A stretch of 64,000 nt of DNA, from contig JALERU010000049.1 in the NCBI GenBank assembly GCA_022764045.1, forward strand, positions 1-64,000, given 5' to 3'. A program made the position numbers and the translations under genes. Below are positions 7,190 through 15,706 of the stretch, one piece after another. Source of the stretch: Clostridiales bacterium (GTDB lineage Bacteria; Bacillota; Clostridia; Oscillospirales; Oscillospiraceae). Position 1 is the stretch's first letter; each line of letters starts with the position of its first letter. The notes beneath the pieces were generated by a model. It was not told where the DNA came from, ran no database searches, and was given only the letters and a program-made list of their open reading frames with translations.

Positions 7190-8962
7190 TTATTTTACCG
7201 TGAAATTTCCAAACTGCCGGCCCAAAGCCAGCAGGTCATTAAACTTGTCCTCCTCCGACTGAGGCTGGCCGGACGCCTGAGCGGGCGCCGGTTGGGCTGC
7301 AGGCTCGGGCTTTCCCACCTTAAAAACCACCCGGCGTTTTTGGCCGGTGTACGCCTCGGCGGCCCGCTCCAACATGGCGGGGGTGTCTCCCCGGCTCAGG
7401 AAACCCTGGGTCAACTCGGAGTCGGTCCAAATGGTCAGGGTCCGTTCCTCAAAAGTCCCGGTCACCGACTCGGGCTTGTGGAGGAAGGAATTGACCATGG
7501 GAGGGAGATCCCGCAGGGTAGACAGGAAAGCGGGCCACTCCACCGTCCCTTCGCCGGTCTTTTTGGGGGGAGGCACCGGTGCTGCCGGGCTGGGAGGGGG
7601 CGCGCTCACCGGCGCAGCCTGAGGGGCCGGAGGTTCCGGCGCAGGCGCTCTGTCCCAGGGAGGGGTCTCCTCCTCTTCGGCGAAAACGAAAGGCTCCTCA
7701 TCCTCCTCCGGCGGGGGTACGTCCTCCCAAGGAGGTGTGTCTTCCGCCGCAATGGGCTCCGGCGCCTTTTTCGGCGGCTCCTGCTCCGTAGGCGTTGCCG
7801 TCCGCTGCACCACAATGCCCTTGGCCACTTGTTCCTCCAGGCGGCTCAGGCGGGCGGACAGCCCCTCTGTACTATCCGACAAGCGGCGGTCGCACAGCCG
7901 GATCAGGCAGAGCTCCGCGTCCAGCCGACGGCTGCTGCTGCGATACAGGTCGGCCTGAGCCGCCTGCAAAACGGTCATCATCTGCACCAGCTCCGCAGCG
8001 GTGAACCCCTCGGTGAGCCGGCGGATCACGCGCTCCTCATAGCCCCCGGTGAGCAGGCCGTGGCCTCCCTCCGGGGCGGTTTTGCGGATGAGCAGATCGC
8101 GCACCAGGGAAGCAATCTCTCCCAGTAGGGCGCCCATGTCTTTTCCGTCCCGATAGAGGGTGTCCAGCTCTTCCAGGGCCCCGGCGGTGTCCTCTCGGGC
8201 CACGCAGTCCAGAATCTTCGCCGTCCGGCGGTTTCCCGCCAGGCCCAGCACATCCAAGACCACTTCTTCGCTCAGCTCCCCCTCCGCGCCGCCGCACTGG
8301 TCCAGCAGGGACAGGCCGTCCCGCAGTCCGCCGTCGGCCAGACGGGCCAGCAGCTCTGCCGCCGGGGGGGTTAGCGCAATGCCCTCCTGCCGAGCCACAT
8401 AGTCCAGCCGCCCAGCCAGGGCCCGGGGGGAAATCCGCTTAAAGGCAAACTGCTGGCACCGGGACTTGATGGTAGCGGGGACCTTGTGCAGTTCCGTGGT
8501 AGCCAAAATAAACATCAGGTGGGCCGGTGGCTCCTCCAAAATCTTCAGCAAAGCGTTAAAAGCCGCAGTGGAGAGCATATGGACCTCGTCCACAATATAA
8601 ACCCGTTTCCGCACCGCCGCCGGGGTATAGGCCGCCTCGTCCCGCAGGGCGCGGATCTGATCCACACCGTTGTTGGAGGCCGCGTCCAGCTCCAGCACAT
8701 CCAGGATGGAGCCGTTTTCAATGCCCAGGCAGGAAGGACAGCAGTTACAGGGGTTGCCGTCCACCGGGTTTTCGCAGTTGACTGCCCGGGCCAGGATTTT
8801 GGCGCAGGTGGTCTTGCCGGTGCCCCGGGTGCCCGTAAAGAGATAGGCGTGGGACAGCCGGCCCGTGGCCACCTGCCGCTTCAGTGTCTCAGTAATATGG
8901 GGCTGCCCTACCACCTCGTCAAAGGTGCGGGGCCGCCATTTCCGGTAAAGTGCCTGGTACAC
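7190..8962 (-). CDS. dnaX: DNA polymerase III subunit gamma/tau
   Basis: Clamp-loader ATPase of the replisome. The 590-residue product begins YQALYRKWRPRTFDEVVGQ, has Walker A GTRGTGKTT near residue 42, a zinc module of four Cys (CENP...CNCCPSC), Walker B VDEVHML and sensor SRCQQF. From about residue 390 it becomes acidic and Pro-rich, followed by a C-terminal tau-type domain. Start: GTG at 8962, preceded by GAGGAGGAAGG; the frame is open further upstream but that DNA is the SRP RNA gene, so the extension is rejected. An A-tract with an upstream SD-like site and a downstream hairpin at residue 398 could allow a shorter gamma form. Confidence 0.95.
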   Translation of the reverse strand: MYQALYRKWRPRTFDEVVGQPHITETLKRQVATGRLSHAYLFTGTRGTGKTTCAKILARAVNCENPVDGNPCNCCPSCLGIENGSILDVLELDAASNNGVDQIRALRDEAAYTPAAVRKRVYIVDEVHMLSTAAFNALLKILEEPPAHLMFILATTELHKVPATIKSRCQQFAFKRISPRALAGRLDYVARQEGIALTPPAAELLARLADGGLRDGLSLLDQCGGAEGELSEEVVLDVLGLAGNRRTAKILDCVAREDTAGALEELDTLYRDGKDMGALLGEIASLVRDLLIRKTAPEGGHGLLTGGYEERVIRRLTEGFTAAELVQMMTVLQAAQADLYRSSSRRLDAELCLIRLCDRRLSDSTEGLSARLSRLEEQVAKGIVVQRTATPTEQEPPKKAPEPIAAEDTPPWEDVPPPEEDEEPFVFAEEEETPPWDRAPAPEPPAPQAAPVSAPPPSPAAPVPPPKKTGEGTVEWPAFLSTLRDLPPMVNSFLHKPESVTGTFEERTLTIWTDSELTQGFLSRGDTPAMLERAAEAYTGQKRRVVFKVGKPEPAAQPAPAQASGQPQSEEDKFNDLLALGRQFGNFTVK

Positions 8963-8992
8963 CGGCCTTCCTCCTCTGTTTTGTGTCATAAA

Positions 8993-9330
8993 AACAAATC
9001 TGCCTATGCTTCGGCATCCGGCAGGACCGCACACCGGCCTTTGAAGGACCTCCCATCCCTGTCTCACCGGCAGCCAGCTCAAAACCGGCAAACCCGCGGC
9101 ACACGCGGCGTTCTGCTTAGTGCTGCTCGGTTCCCCGCCTGACACGGTTCACAGTGCTGCGTTGCGCAGGACCGATTTATCATCACCGCTTACCGGCAAC
9201 TAACGGAACAAGAGGCCTCCGGGGGTCCGGGATTCATCCCTGCTACAGCGGATTGCAGGTACAGGGCACCGCTATCTCCCCGACTAGTGCGGCCATGCCC
9301 GATGCCGATACAGCATCCGGCAGACTGTTG
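8993..9330 (-). ncRNA. ffs: Signal recognition particle RNA, large bacterial type
   Basis: RNA scaffold of the SRP that targets nascent membrane proteins. On the minus strand the Alu-domain motif (GGGGAGATAGCGGTGCCCTG, + 9261-9280 region) and the Ffh-binding hairpin of domain IV (GTGAACC, GTCAGG, GGAA tetraloop, AGCAGCA; + 9121-9152) are both recognisable. The 5' end pairs with the 3' end (GGCATC region at + 9300-9308 with GATGCC at + 9010-9020), and a T-rich tract follows. Its position directly upstream of dnaX matches Bacillus subtilis scr-dnaX. Ends are estimated from the promoter and the closing helix. Confidence 0.92.
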
Positions 9331-9336
9331 GTACAT

Positions 9337-9365
9337 ATCATACAACATTTTCCCAAAAGAATCAA
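9337..9365 (-). promoter_or_regulatory. Strong sigma-A promoter of the SRP RNA gene
   Basis: On the minus strand TTGATT (+ 9360-9365), a 17-bp spacer and TATGAT (+ 9337-9342). Start of transcription expected near 9330. It may also drive dnaX and following genes by read-through. Confidence 0.8.
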
Positions 9366-9406
9366 GCCGCTCCCGCAAAAATATTGCCTTCGGCCGCAAA
9401 AAAGTC

Positions 9407-9439
9407 TTTACTTTTTTCTATCTTCTGGTATACTATAAT
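9407..9439 (+). promoter_or_regulatory. Promoter of tRNA-Ala
   Basis: TTTACT (9407-9412) and, 16 bp on, an extended -10 TGG-TATACT (9426-9434); an overlapping TATAAT at 9434-9439 is an alternative -10. The start would lie 40-50 bases before the tRNA. Confidence 0.6.
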
Positions 9440-9485
9440 CTTGTTCGGAGAAAGCGCAGACCTTTGCCGGGAAAACAACATACAT

Positions 9486-9561
9486 GGGCCTATAGCTCAG
9501 TTGGGAGAGCGTTCGGTTCGCATCCGAGAGGTCGAGGGTTCGAATCCCTTTAGGTCCACCA
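9486..9561 (+). tRNA. tRNA-Ala, anticodon CGC
   Basis: 76 nt with encoded CCA. Acceptor 1-7 pairs with 66-72 and includes a G3:U70 wobble pair, the alanine identity element. D arm GCTC...GAGC, anticodon loop TTCGCAT giving anticodon CGC (reads GCG), T arm with GTTCGAATCC. It stands alone with its own promoter and terminator. Confidence 0.95.
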
Positions 9562-9566
9562 CATAG

Positions 9567-9600
9567 AAAACCACCGCTGTTCACTGCGGTGGTTTTCCTT
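9567..9600 (+). terminator. Terminator of tRNA-Ala
   Basis: An 11-bp perfect stem (9567-9577 with 9586-9596) ending in a T-rich tract, directly after the tRNA. Confidence 0.85.
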
Positions 9601-9775
9601 TCTATTTTTTCCTTTCCAACATCAGCCCAGATACCATGTTGCTTAATGGGGTGAATTGCGCCGTTTGGATTGCCATACAGCGCAGCCTTCTTCCGCGCCC
9701 CCAGGCCCTGAATAATACTCTCCTTTCCCACCTTTCAAAAATGGGTGAAAACCGTTTTATTTGCATCCTTCCCCC
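9601..9775. other. Intergenic stretch with no recognised feature
   Basis: Short open frames exist on both strands but none has an RBS or a recognisable product. One minus-strand frame overlaps the tRNA antisense and is rejected. Confidence 0.6.
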
Positions 9776-9804
9776 TTGAAAAAAGACGATACATATATTA
9801 TACT
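9776..9804 (+). promoter_or_regulatory. Sigma-A promoter of the c-di-GMP/phosphorelay operon
   Basis: TTGAAA (9776-9781), 17-bp spacer, TATACT (9799-9804). The leader to the first gene is about 200 nt. Confidence 0.75.
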
Positions 9805-9830
9805 GTATAATAATTCAATTATGCTGGCGC

Positions 9831-9871
9831 GCAGGCAGCGGGACGGAACAGGCAGCCTGCTTCTTTGTTTT
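9831..9871 (+). terminator. Possible attenuator hairpin in the signalling-operon leader
   Basis: GCAGGC (9831-9836) can pair with GCCTGC (9855-9860), followed by a T-rich tract (TTCTTTGTTTTT). The stem is short and the loop large, so this is a weak call. Confidence 0.3.
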
Positions 9872-10014
9872 TCCACCCTCCGCGCCTCCTGCTCCTTTGC
9901 CTCGATCTGTTCCCTTCCCAGGAGGTGTGGGGCTCTGGGACACGTTGAGAAAATAACTTTTACAGGAAGCTGTGATGGACCATTAACCTCAACCATACAC
10001 AAAAACAGAAAATC

Positions 10015-12069
10015 TTGATTGTAGACGATTCGGAAATGAACCGTTCTATTTTGGCGGATATGCTGGACAGTCAGTATGAGATTCTCGAGGCCGAAGACGG
10101 CGCCGCGGCCATCACCATGCTCCAAAAGCACGTGCTGGATATCTCCCTGGTGCTGCTAGATGTGGTGATGCCCAATGTGGACGGCTTTGAAGTGCTGACC
10201 GTGATGAACCAGAAGCACTGGATTGACGACATCCCTGTGATTATGATCTCCGCTGAAAGTGGCTCGACCCAGGTGGAGCGGGCCTATGAACTGGGCGTGA
10301 CGGATTTTATTCCCCGCCCCTTCGACACCCTGATCGTCCGCCGCCGGGTAAACAACACCATCCTGCTGCTGGCCAAGCAGAAAGAGCTCATCGGGATGCT
10401 GGCCGATCAGATCTATGAAAAAGAGCGCATGAGCAGCATCATGGTGGATATTCTGAGCCATGTTGTGGAGTTCCGAAACGGGGAAAGCGGGCAGCACATC
10501 ATCCATGTCCGCACTTTGACGGAGATTTTTCTGCGACAGTTGCAGCGAAAGACAGACCAGTACCGGTTCTCCCAGGCCGACGTGGCTCTCATCTGCACCG
10601 CCTCAGCCCTTCACGACATCGGCAAAATCGCCGTGAACGAAGATATCCTAAACAAGCCCGGCCGGCTGACGCCGGAAGAGTTTGAGCTGATGAAAACCCA
10701 CTCCCTGGTGGGCGCGGAGATGCTGGAAAACATCTCTACCTATGGAAACGAGCCCCTGGTGAAAACCGCCTACGAGATCTGCCGCTGGCACCACGAGCGT
10801 TATGACGGGCGGGGCTATCCCGACGGGCTGGTGGGCGACGACATCCCCATCTCCGCCCAGATTGTGGCCCTGGCAGACGTCTATGACGCGCTGACCAGCG
10901 ACCGCTGCTACAAAAAAGCTTTTTCCCATGAGACCGCGGTGCAAATGATCCTGGACGGTCAGTGCGGCGTTTTTAACCCCCTGCTGCTGGACTGTCTGCG
11001 GGACGTGGCCCCCACTCTGGCGGAGGAACTGGCCCGGGCCTCTACCCAGACCCGTCAGCCGGAACCGCGGCAGCTTTCCCAGGAGATCATCTATCACAAG
11101 GATCTGCTGGCCTCCGAGCGGTCCCTGCGGCTGCTGGATCACGAGCGGATGAAATATAATTTCTTTGCCGCCATGACGGAGGAAATCCAGTTTGAATACA
11201 CCGTAACGCCCAACATGCTCACCCTGTCTGGCTGGGGCGCGAAAAAGCTGGGTCTGGACGAGGTGATTATGGAGCCCCAGAAAGATGAAAAAGTTCTCCG
11301 GCTTATCGGGGCAGACACCTGGCGAAGCATTGCCAACGCCCTGCAGGTAACGTCACCGGAGCACCCGATGACCAACTATGAGTGTCTGCTCCACCTCGAT
11401 GGGCAGCCCCGCTGGCACCGGATCATCGCCCAGTCCATGTGGTCGGCCGAGGATTCCCCCAGCTATGTGGGCGCCATCGGCAAAATCGTGGATATCCATG
11501 ACTCCCGGGTGAAACTGGAGGACTTGGAAAAACGGGCCTCCCACGACATGCTGACAGGGCTTTTGAACCACTCCAGCGCCAAAGAGCTCATCCGAAACAA
11601 GATTAAAAGCAACCCAAAGGAAGCCTACCTTCTGGTGATTCTTGACCTGGACCAGTTCAAAGCCGCCAACGACAGCTTCGGGCACATCTTTGGGGATCAG
11701 GTCCTCATCCACGTGACAAAGCAGCTGCGTCAAAGCACCCGCCGGGATGATATCGTGGCCCGGGTGGGTGGCGATGAGTTTTTGATCTTCCTGGAATATA
11801 AAACAGACGCCACACAGGTGGTGGACCGTATTTTCGGCGCCATCACCGGGCATTACAAGGACTTCCCCCTCTCTGTCAGCATGGGGGTCGCCTGCACAAA
11901 TGAAGTGGGGGGTGAATACGAAAAGCTGTTTCACGCGGCGGATCAGGCGCTCTATTCCGCCAAACGGGCGGGACGCCGCCAGTACCGCTTTTATGACGAT
12001 TCCATGCGGGAGACACTGTCTGCCATTTCTCCCATTGACCGAGATGTAAAAGGAGGGAGCCCCAAATGA
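10015..12069 (+). CDS. Response regulator with HD-GYP and GGDEF domains (c-di-GMP turnover)
   Basis: A cytoplasmic regulator of 684 residues counted from TTG 10015. Domains in order: receiver (DD at 4-5, phospho-acceptor Asp 49 in LLDVVMP); HD-GYP phosphodiesterase (HD at 200-201 in ALHDIGKIAV, GYP near 266); a PAS-like segment about 380-500; GGDEF diguanylate cyclase (motif near 585-589 intact, with an RxxD inhibitory site five residues before it). So both synthesis and breakdown of c-di-GMP are predicted. The receiver has Arg in the usual conserved Lys position (DFIPRPFD). No good RBS precedes the TTG. A well-placed AGGAAG precedes an ATG at 9975 that is stopped after three codons; losing one base there would join it in frame. 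First gene of a three-gene operon. Confidence 0.88.
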   Translation: MIVDDSEMNRSILADMLDSQYEILEAEDGAAAITMLQKHVLDISLVLLDVVMPNVDGFEVLTVMNQKHWIDDIPVIMISAESGSTQVERAYELGVTDFIPRPFDTLIVRRRVNNTILLLAKQKELIGMLADQIYEKERMSSIMVDILSHVVEFRNGESGQHIIHVRTLTEIFLRQLQRKTDQYRFSQADVALICTASALHDIGKIAVNEDILNKPGRLTPEEFELMKTHSLVGAEMLENISTYGNEPLVKTAYEICRWHHERYDGRGYPDGLVGDDIPISAQIVALADVYDALTSDRCYKKAFSHETAVQMILDGQCGVFNPLLLDCLRDVAPTLAEELARASTQTRQPEPRQLSQEIIYHKDLLASERSLRLLDHERMKYNFFAAMTEEIQFEYTVTPNMLTLSGWGAKKLGLDEVIMEPQKDEKVLRLIGADTWRSIANALQVTSPEHPMTNYECLLHLDGQPRWHRIIAQSMWSAEDSPSYVGAIGKIVDIHDSRVKLEDLEKRASHDMLTGLLNHSSAKELIRNKIKSNPKEAYLLVILDLDQFKAANDSFGHIFGDQVLIHVTKQLRQSTRRDDIVARVGGDEFLIFLEYKTDATQVVDRIFGAITGHYKDFPLSVSMGVACTNEVGGEYEKLFHAADQALYSAKRAGRRQYRFYDDSMRETLSAISPIDRDVKGGSPK

Positions 12070-12428
12070 CTCTGCAAGATTGCTACGCCGCCCTGGGCGG
12101 CAACTACGCGGATGTATCCGCCCGTCTACACAGCGACCGTTTGGTGCAGAAATTTCTTCTGAAGTATTTAGACGACCCCAGCTTCCAACAGCTCTGCACC
12201 GCCATGGAGGAGAAGGATTATGAGTTGGCTTTTCGGGCCGCGCACACCATCAAGGGCGTGTGCCAGAACCTGAGCTTTACCCAGCTACTGGACTCCAGCA
12301 GCCAGCTCTCCGACGCCCTTCGCCATGGCTGGACCCCAGAAGCAGACCCGTTGCTGGAACGGGTGAAAGCCGATCAGATGACCGTAACAGCAGCAATTCA
12401 ATCCTTCCGCGAGGAGAGTGAAGGGTAA
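12066..12428 (+). CDS. HPt phosphotransfer protein
   Basis: A 120-residue four-helix-bundle protein with the HPt signature AAHTIKGVCQNL; the phospho-accepting His is residue 60. It would relay phosphate between the receivers of the hybrid kinase encoded next and the response regulator encoded before. Start ATG overlaps the preceding stop by 4 bp, and the next gene begins one base after its stop, so the three genes are one translational unit. Confidence 0.88.
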   Translation: MTLQDCYAALGGNYADVSARLHSDRLVQKFLLKYLDDPSFQQLCTAMEEKDYELAFRAAHTIKGVCQNLSFTQLLDSSSQLSDALRHGWTPEADPLLERVKADQMTVTAAIQSFREESEG

Positions 12429-12429
12429 C

Positions 12430-14976
12430 ATGCAGAACAAAATCTACCGCTTTTTGGTCGGTAGCCTGGTGGTCATTTGTGCGGTCTGCGTAACCGTGTT
12501 CGGGGTGCTGGCTTCCTATCTGAACCGGGAAAATGAGCAGGCCATCAGCCAGATTGGCAACATTTACATGGCCAGCATGAACGATAGAATCTCCAAGCAT
12601 TTTGAAACCATGACCGATCACCGCCTGGAGCAGATGGAGACACTGACCAAGACCATCCCGCCCGCCTACCGCACCGGGAAAGAGTCTCTGGCCGAATGGC
12701 TGGAATACAACGGGCAGGCCAGAGGGTTTGACTCTGTGTCCTACTGCCACGCCGACGGAAGCCTTGAGATTATCTATGGGGAAGAGATCAGGCCCTATAG
12801 CTCCACGACCCTTCTCAACGCCATAGAAAACGGCCAGAACATCGTTGCCGTCGGCTATAACGGCGAGGGTGAGCAGGTGATTCTGGCCTGCGTGTCTGTC
12901 AGCGTTGACGTGCCGGGCATGGAGGACTGTATCGGCCTGGTGGGTGAGTTGCCTATCAGCGCAATCGCCGACTCGCTGTATCTGGAGGACGAGGATGCCC
13001 TGATCTATTCCTTTATCATCCGTAAGGATGGCAGCTTTGTGGTGCGCAACTCCGACGCAGTGCGGAGCAACTATTTTGACCGGGTCCGGGCCATCTATGA
13101 TGACCTGGACGGCCAAACCCCCGAGGAATACATTACGGAGCTTGAGGCCGCCATGCAGTCTGGAAGCGACTACTCCACCATGATCCAATTCAATGGTGAG
13201 CGCCGCCACATGTACTGCTCCAGCCTGCCGAACTCCGTCTGGTATTTGGTAACCCTCATGCCTTACGGCGCGCTGAACGAGTCGGTGGAAACCCTGGGAA
13301 CCCGGTCCCTTACTGCGGCCATGGGAAGCTGCGCAGTGATCCTTGTGATTCTGCTGTTTGTGTTCCTACGGTATTTCGCCATGAACCGCACCCAGATGAA
13401 GGAACTGGAGGAGGCCAGACAGATGGCCGAGGAAGCCAGCCGGTCCAAGAGTGAGTTCCTCTCTAACATGAGCCACGATATCCGCACACCCATGAACGCC
13501 ATTGTGGGCATGACGGCCATCGCTACAACCCACATCGACGATCCCCAGCAGGTACGCAACTGCCTGAAAAAGATCACCCTATCCAGCAAGCATCTTCTGG
13601 GGCTGATTAACGACGTGCTGGATATGTCCAAGATCGAAAGCGGAAAGATGGCCCTGAATGTGGAGCTGGTCTCCCTGCGGGAAGTCATGGACAGCATCGT
13701 CAACATCGTGCAGCCCCAGGTAAGGGCCAAACATCAGAAATTCAACATCTCTATTTACGACATCAGCTCGGAGAATGTACACTGCGACAGCGTGCGTCTG
13801 AACCAGATTTTGCTGAACCTGCTCTCCAATGCCATCAAATTCACCCCGGAGGGGGGTTCCATCCAGGTGGTTCTTCATGAGGAACGCTCTCCCAAGGGTG
13901 ATGGTTATGTCCGCATCCGCATCCAGGTGCAGGACACCGGCATTGGGATGTCGGAAGAGTTCCAAGCCCATATCTTTGAGTCCTTTACCCGGGAGGACAA
14001 CAAGCGGGTCCACAGGATCGAAGGAACGGGCCTGGGGATGGCCATCACCAAGTACATTGTGGACGCTATGGACGGCGAGATTACTTTGTCCAGCCGTCTC
14101 GGCGAAGGCAGTGAGTTCCAGGTTGTTTTGGACCTGGAGCGCGCCGAGGAACGGGCGGAGGATATGATCCTGCCCGACTGGAACATGCTGGTGGTAGACG
14201 ACGACCGCCAGCTGTGCGAGAGCACCGTGGACTCCTTAAAGTCCATCGGCATCCGGGCGGACTGGGTGCTGGACGGCGAGAGCGCCGTGCGCACCGTCAC
14301 CCAGCACCACAACCGCCACGCGGATTACCACGTGATTTTGCTGGACTGGAAGCTGCCTGACATGGACGGTATCCAAACCGCCCGGGCGCTGCGGGCCCAG
14401 TTGGGCGACGACGTGCCCATCCTGCTCATGTCCGCCTACGACTGGACCGAGATTGAGGAAGAGGCCCGGGCGGCCGGCATCAGCGGCTTTTTGATGAAAC
14501 CCCTTTTCCGGTCCACCCTGTATTATGGCCTGCTGCCCTATGCCAACGAGGAAGAAACCCAAAGCAAGAAGAAAGAGGACGACACGCCGTCATTCTGCAA
14601 CAAACGTCTCCTGGTGGCCGAGGACAACGAGCTCAACTGGGAGATCGCCTACGAGCTGCTTCAGGAGATTGGACTGAAGCTGGAATGGGCGGAAAACGGC
14701 CAGATCTGCGTGGATATGCTCCGGCGGTCCGAGCCGGGATACTACGACGGAATCCTCATGGACATTCGCATGCCCGTGATGAACGGCTATGAAGCCACCG
14801 ACGCCATCCGGGCCATGGACCGTCCGGATGCCTCCCTGCCCATCATCGCCATGACGGCGGACGCCTACTCCGAAGACATCAAGCGCTGCCTGGAGCATGG
14901 CATGAACGCCCATGTGGCCAAGCCCATTGACCTGAAAGAAGTCGTCCGGGTTCTCAAACGATATCTGGGTGACTGA
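12430..14976 (+). CDS. Membrane hybrid sensor histidine kinase with two receiver domains
   Basis: An 848-residue kinase counted from ATG 12430 (AAGGG RBS); a GTG at 12418 is an alternative. TM segment about 9-30, an extracytoplasmic sensor region of about 255 residues (Cache-like by layout), TM2 about 296-315, a short coiled linker, HisKA with His 349 in SNMSHDIRTPMN, HATPase with N box NLLSNAIKF near 460 and GTGLGMAI, then receiver 1 (VVDDD near 589, LLDWKLPDMDG) and receiver 2 (VAEDNELNW near 730, LMDIRMPVMNG). With the HPt protein and the c-di-GMP regulator it forms a complete multistep phosphorelay. The stimulus is unknown. Confidence 0.93.
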   Translation: MQNKIYRFLVGSLVVICAVCVTVFGVLASYLNRENEQAISQIGNIYMASMNDRISKHFETMTDHRLEQMETLTKTIPPAYRTGKESLAEWLEYNGQARGFDSVSYCHADGSLEIIYGEEIRPYSSTTLLNAIENGQNIVAVGYNGEGEQVILACVSVSVDVPGMEDCIGLVGELPISAIADSLYLEDEDALIYSFIIRKDGSFVVRNSDAVRSNYFDRVRAIYDDLDGQTPEEYITELEAAMQSGSDYSTMIQFNGERRHMYCSSLPNSVWYLVTLMPYGALNESVETLGTRSLTAAMGSCAVILVILLFVFLRYFAMNRTQMKELEEARQMAEEASRSKSEFLSNMSHDIRTPMNAIVGMTAIATTHIDDPQQVRNCLKKITLSSKHLLGLINDVLDMSKIESGKMALNVELVSLREVMDSIVNIVQPQVRAKHQKFNISIYDISSENVHCDSVRLNQILLNLLSNAIKFTPEGGSIQVVLHEERSPKGDGYVRIRIQVQDTGIGMSEEFQAHIFESFTREDNKRVHRIEGTGLGMAITKYIVDAMDGEITLSSRLGEGSEFQVVLDLERAEERAEDMILPDWNMLVVDDDRQLCESTVDSLKSIGIRADWVLDGESAVRTVTQHHNRHADYHVILLDWKLPDMDGIQTARALRAQLGDDVPILLMSAYDWTEIEEEARAAGISGFLMKPLFRSTLYYGLLPYANEEETQSKKKEDDTPSFCNKRLLVAEDNELNWEIAYELLQEIGLKLEWAENGQICVDMLRRSEPGYYDGILMDIRMPVMNGYEATDAIRAMDRPDASLPIIAMTADAYSEDIKRCLEHGMNAHVAKPIDLKEVVRVLKRYLGD

Positions 14977-15001
14977 ACTCTTTTCCCATCCCTATGAACA
15001 G

Positions 15002-15040
15002 AAAGCCGCTCCCTTCGGAGGTTCCGAGGGGGGCGGCTTT
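15002..15040 (+). terminator. Terminator after the signalling operon
   Basis: Stem AAAGCCGC/GCGGCTTT extended by CCC/GGG, 26 bp after the kinase stop. The downstream T tract is short. Confidence 0.65.
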
Positions 15041-15072
15041 CATGCTATGACATCTTTTTTTGGCCGGTAAAA

Positions 15073-15081
15073 TGGTATAAT
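15073..15081 (+). promoter_or_regulatory. Extended -10 element upstream of the coat-protein pair
   Basis: TGG-TATAAT with no clear -35. It lies about 70 bp before the first coat gene. A sporulation sigma factor would be expected instead, but I could not make out a convincing sigma-E or sigma-K site. Confidence 0.35.
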
Positions 15082-15150
15082 TCTCCCTCCGGATGGCAAA
15101 CTATATTCCGTCTTCCCTTGGGAGGATAAACTGACTAAGAGGTGATCGCC

Positions 15151-15324
15151 ATGACAACCAAAGAGCTGCTCTATATCGAAGATGCTCTGGGCCATGAGAA
15201 GTATTTCCAGAGCAAGTGCAAGGAAACCGCCAGCCAGCTTCAGGACCCGGAGCTGAAAAACTACGTGACCCAGATGGCCCAGAAGCATCAACAGATCTTC
15301 CAGAAATTCTACGGCCTGCTGTAA
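15151..15324 (+). CDS. Small spore-coat-like protein (CotF-related)
   Basis: A 57-residue helical protein (MTTKELLYIEDALGHEKY...) of the kind found in pairs with CotF-like coat proteins in Clostridia; it resembles the N-terminal half of CotF-family sequences. Start ATG 15151 has AGAGGTGA upstream. It is followed 13 bp later by the second member, so the two probably form one transcript and may act together in the spore coat. Identification is from overall pattern and pairing, not from catalytic motifs. Confidence 0.7.
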   Translation: MTTKELLYIEDALGHEKYFQSKCKETASQLQDPELKNYVTQMAQKHQQIFQKFYGLL

Positions 15325-15337
15325 GGAGGAAATGAAA

Positions 15338-15583
15338 ATGGACGATAAAAACTTAATGGAAAATATCCTTTTGCTGGAGAAGGGTGTCTGCGACCTCTTC
15401 CTCCATGGCACCATCGAATCTCCCACCAGCAGCGTGCATCAGGCCTTCAACTCTGCCCTGGGCGAGTCCCTGACCATGCAGGACACCATCTATGACATGA
15501 TGGCCGACAAGGGCTGGTACCCCACGGAACAGGCCGAGCAGAAAAAGGTCAACTCCGTCAAGCAAAAATTCAGCGGTCAGTAA
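15338..15583 (+). CDS. CotF-family spore coat protein
   Basis: An 81-residue helical protein. The C-terminal segment MQDTIYDMMADKGWYPTEQA is the recognisable CotF-type ending. ATG at 15338 is chosen because AGGAGG (15324-15329) is 8 bases away; the ATG at 15332 would be only 2 bases away. A structural coat role is inferred from the family. Confidence 0.8.
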   Translation: MDDKNLMENILLLEKGVCDLFLHGTIESPTSSVHQAFNSALGESLTMQDTIYDMMADKGWYPTEQAEQKKVNSVKQKFSGQ

Positions 15584-15589
15584 CCAAAA

Positions 15590-15614
15590 ACGCAGGTTCC
15601 CCATGCACCTGCGT
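15590..15614 (+). other. Hairpin after the coat genes
   Basis: Perfect 8-bp stem ACGCAGGT/ACCTGCGT just after the coat-gene stop, without a T tract; perhaps an RNA-stability element ahead of the terminator at 15624. Confidence 0.45.
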
Positions 15615-15623
15615 CTGGTAAGG

Positions 15624-15665
15624 AAACAGTAGACACTCACAAACGTGTGGGTGTCTACTGTTTTG
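15624..15665 (+). terminator. Terminator between convergent coat and Spo0A-like genes
   Basis: A 13-bp stem (15624-15636 with 15651-15663), extended inward by CAC/GTG pairs and flanked by A and T runs, so it is likely bidirectional. Confidence 0.75.
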
Positions 15666-15706
15666 CTGCGCCTGTGGGCGCGGGTAAGTCCCGTTGAATA
15701 AATGAC

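Noticed and set aside
8486-9142. + strand frame across dnaX and the SRP RNA
   Set aside because: Antisense to both, without RBS or recognisable product.
8963-9145. N-terminal extension of dnaX
   Set aside because: The DNA is the SRP RNA gene; a strong RBS precedes GTG 8962, where the family begins.
9408-9731. Minus-strand frame with a GIRTLDLSDANRTLSQLSYRP-like stretch
   Set aside because: It is the well-known spurious translation of the antisense of a tRNA gene.
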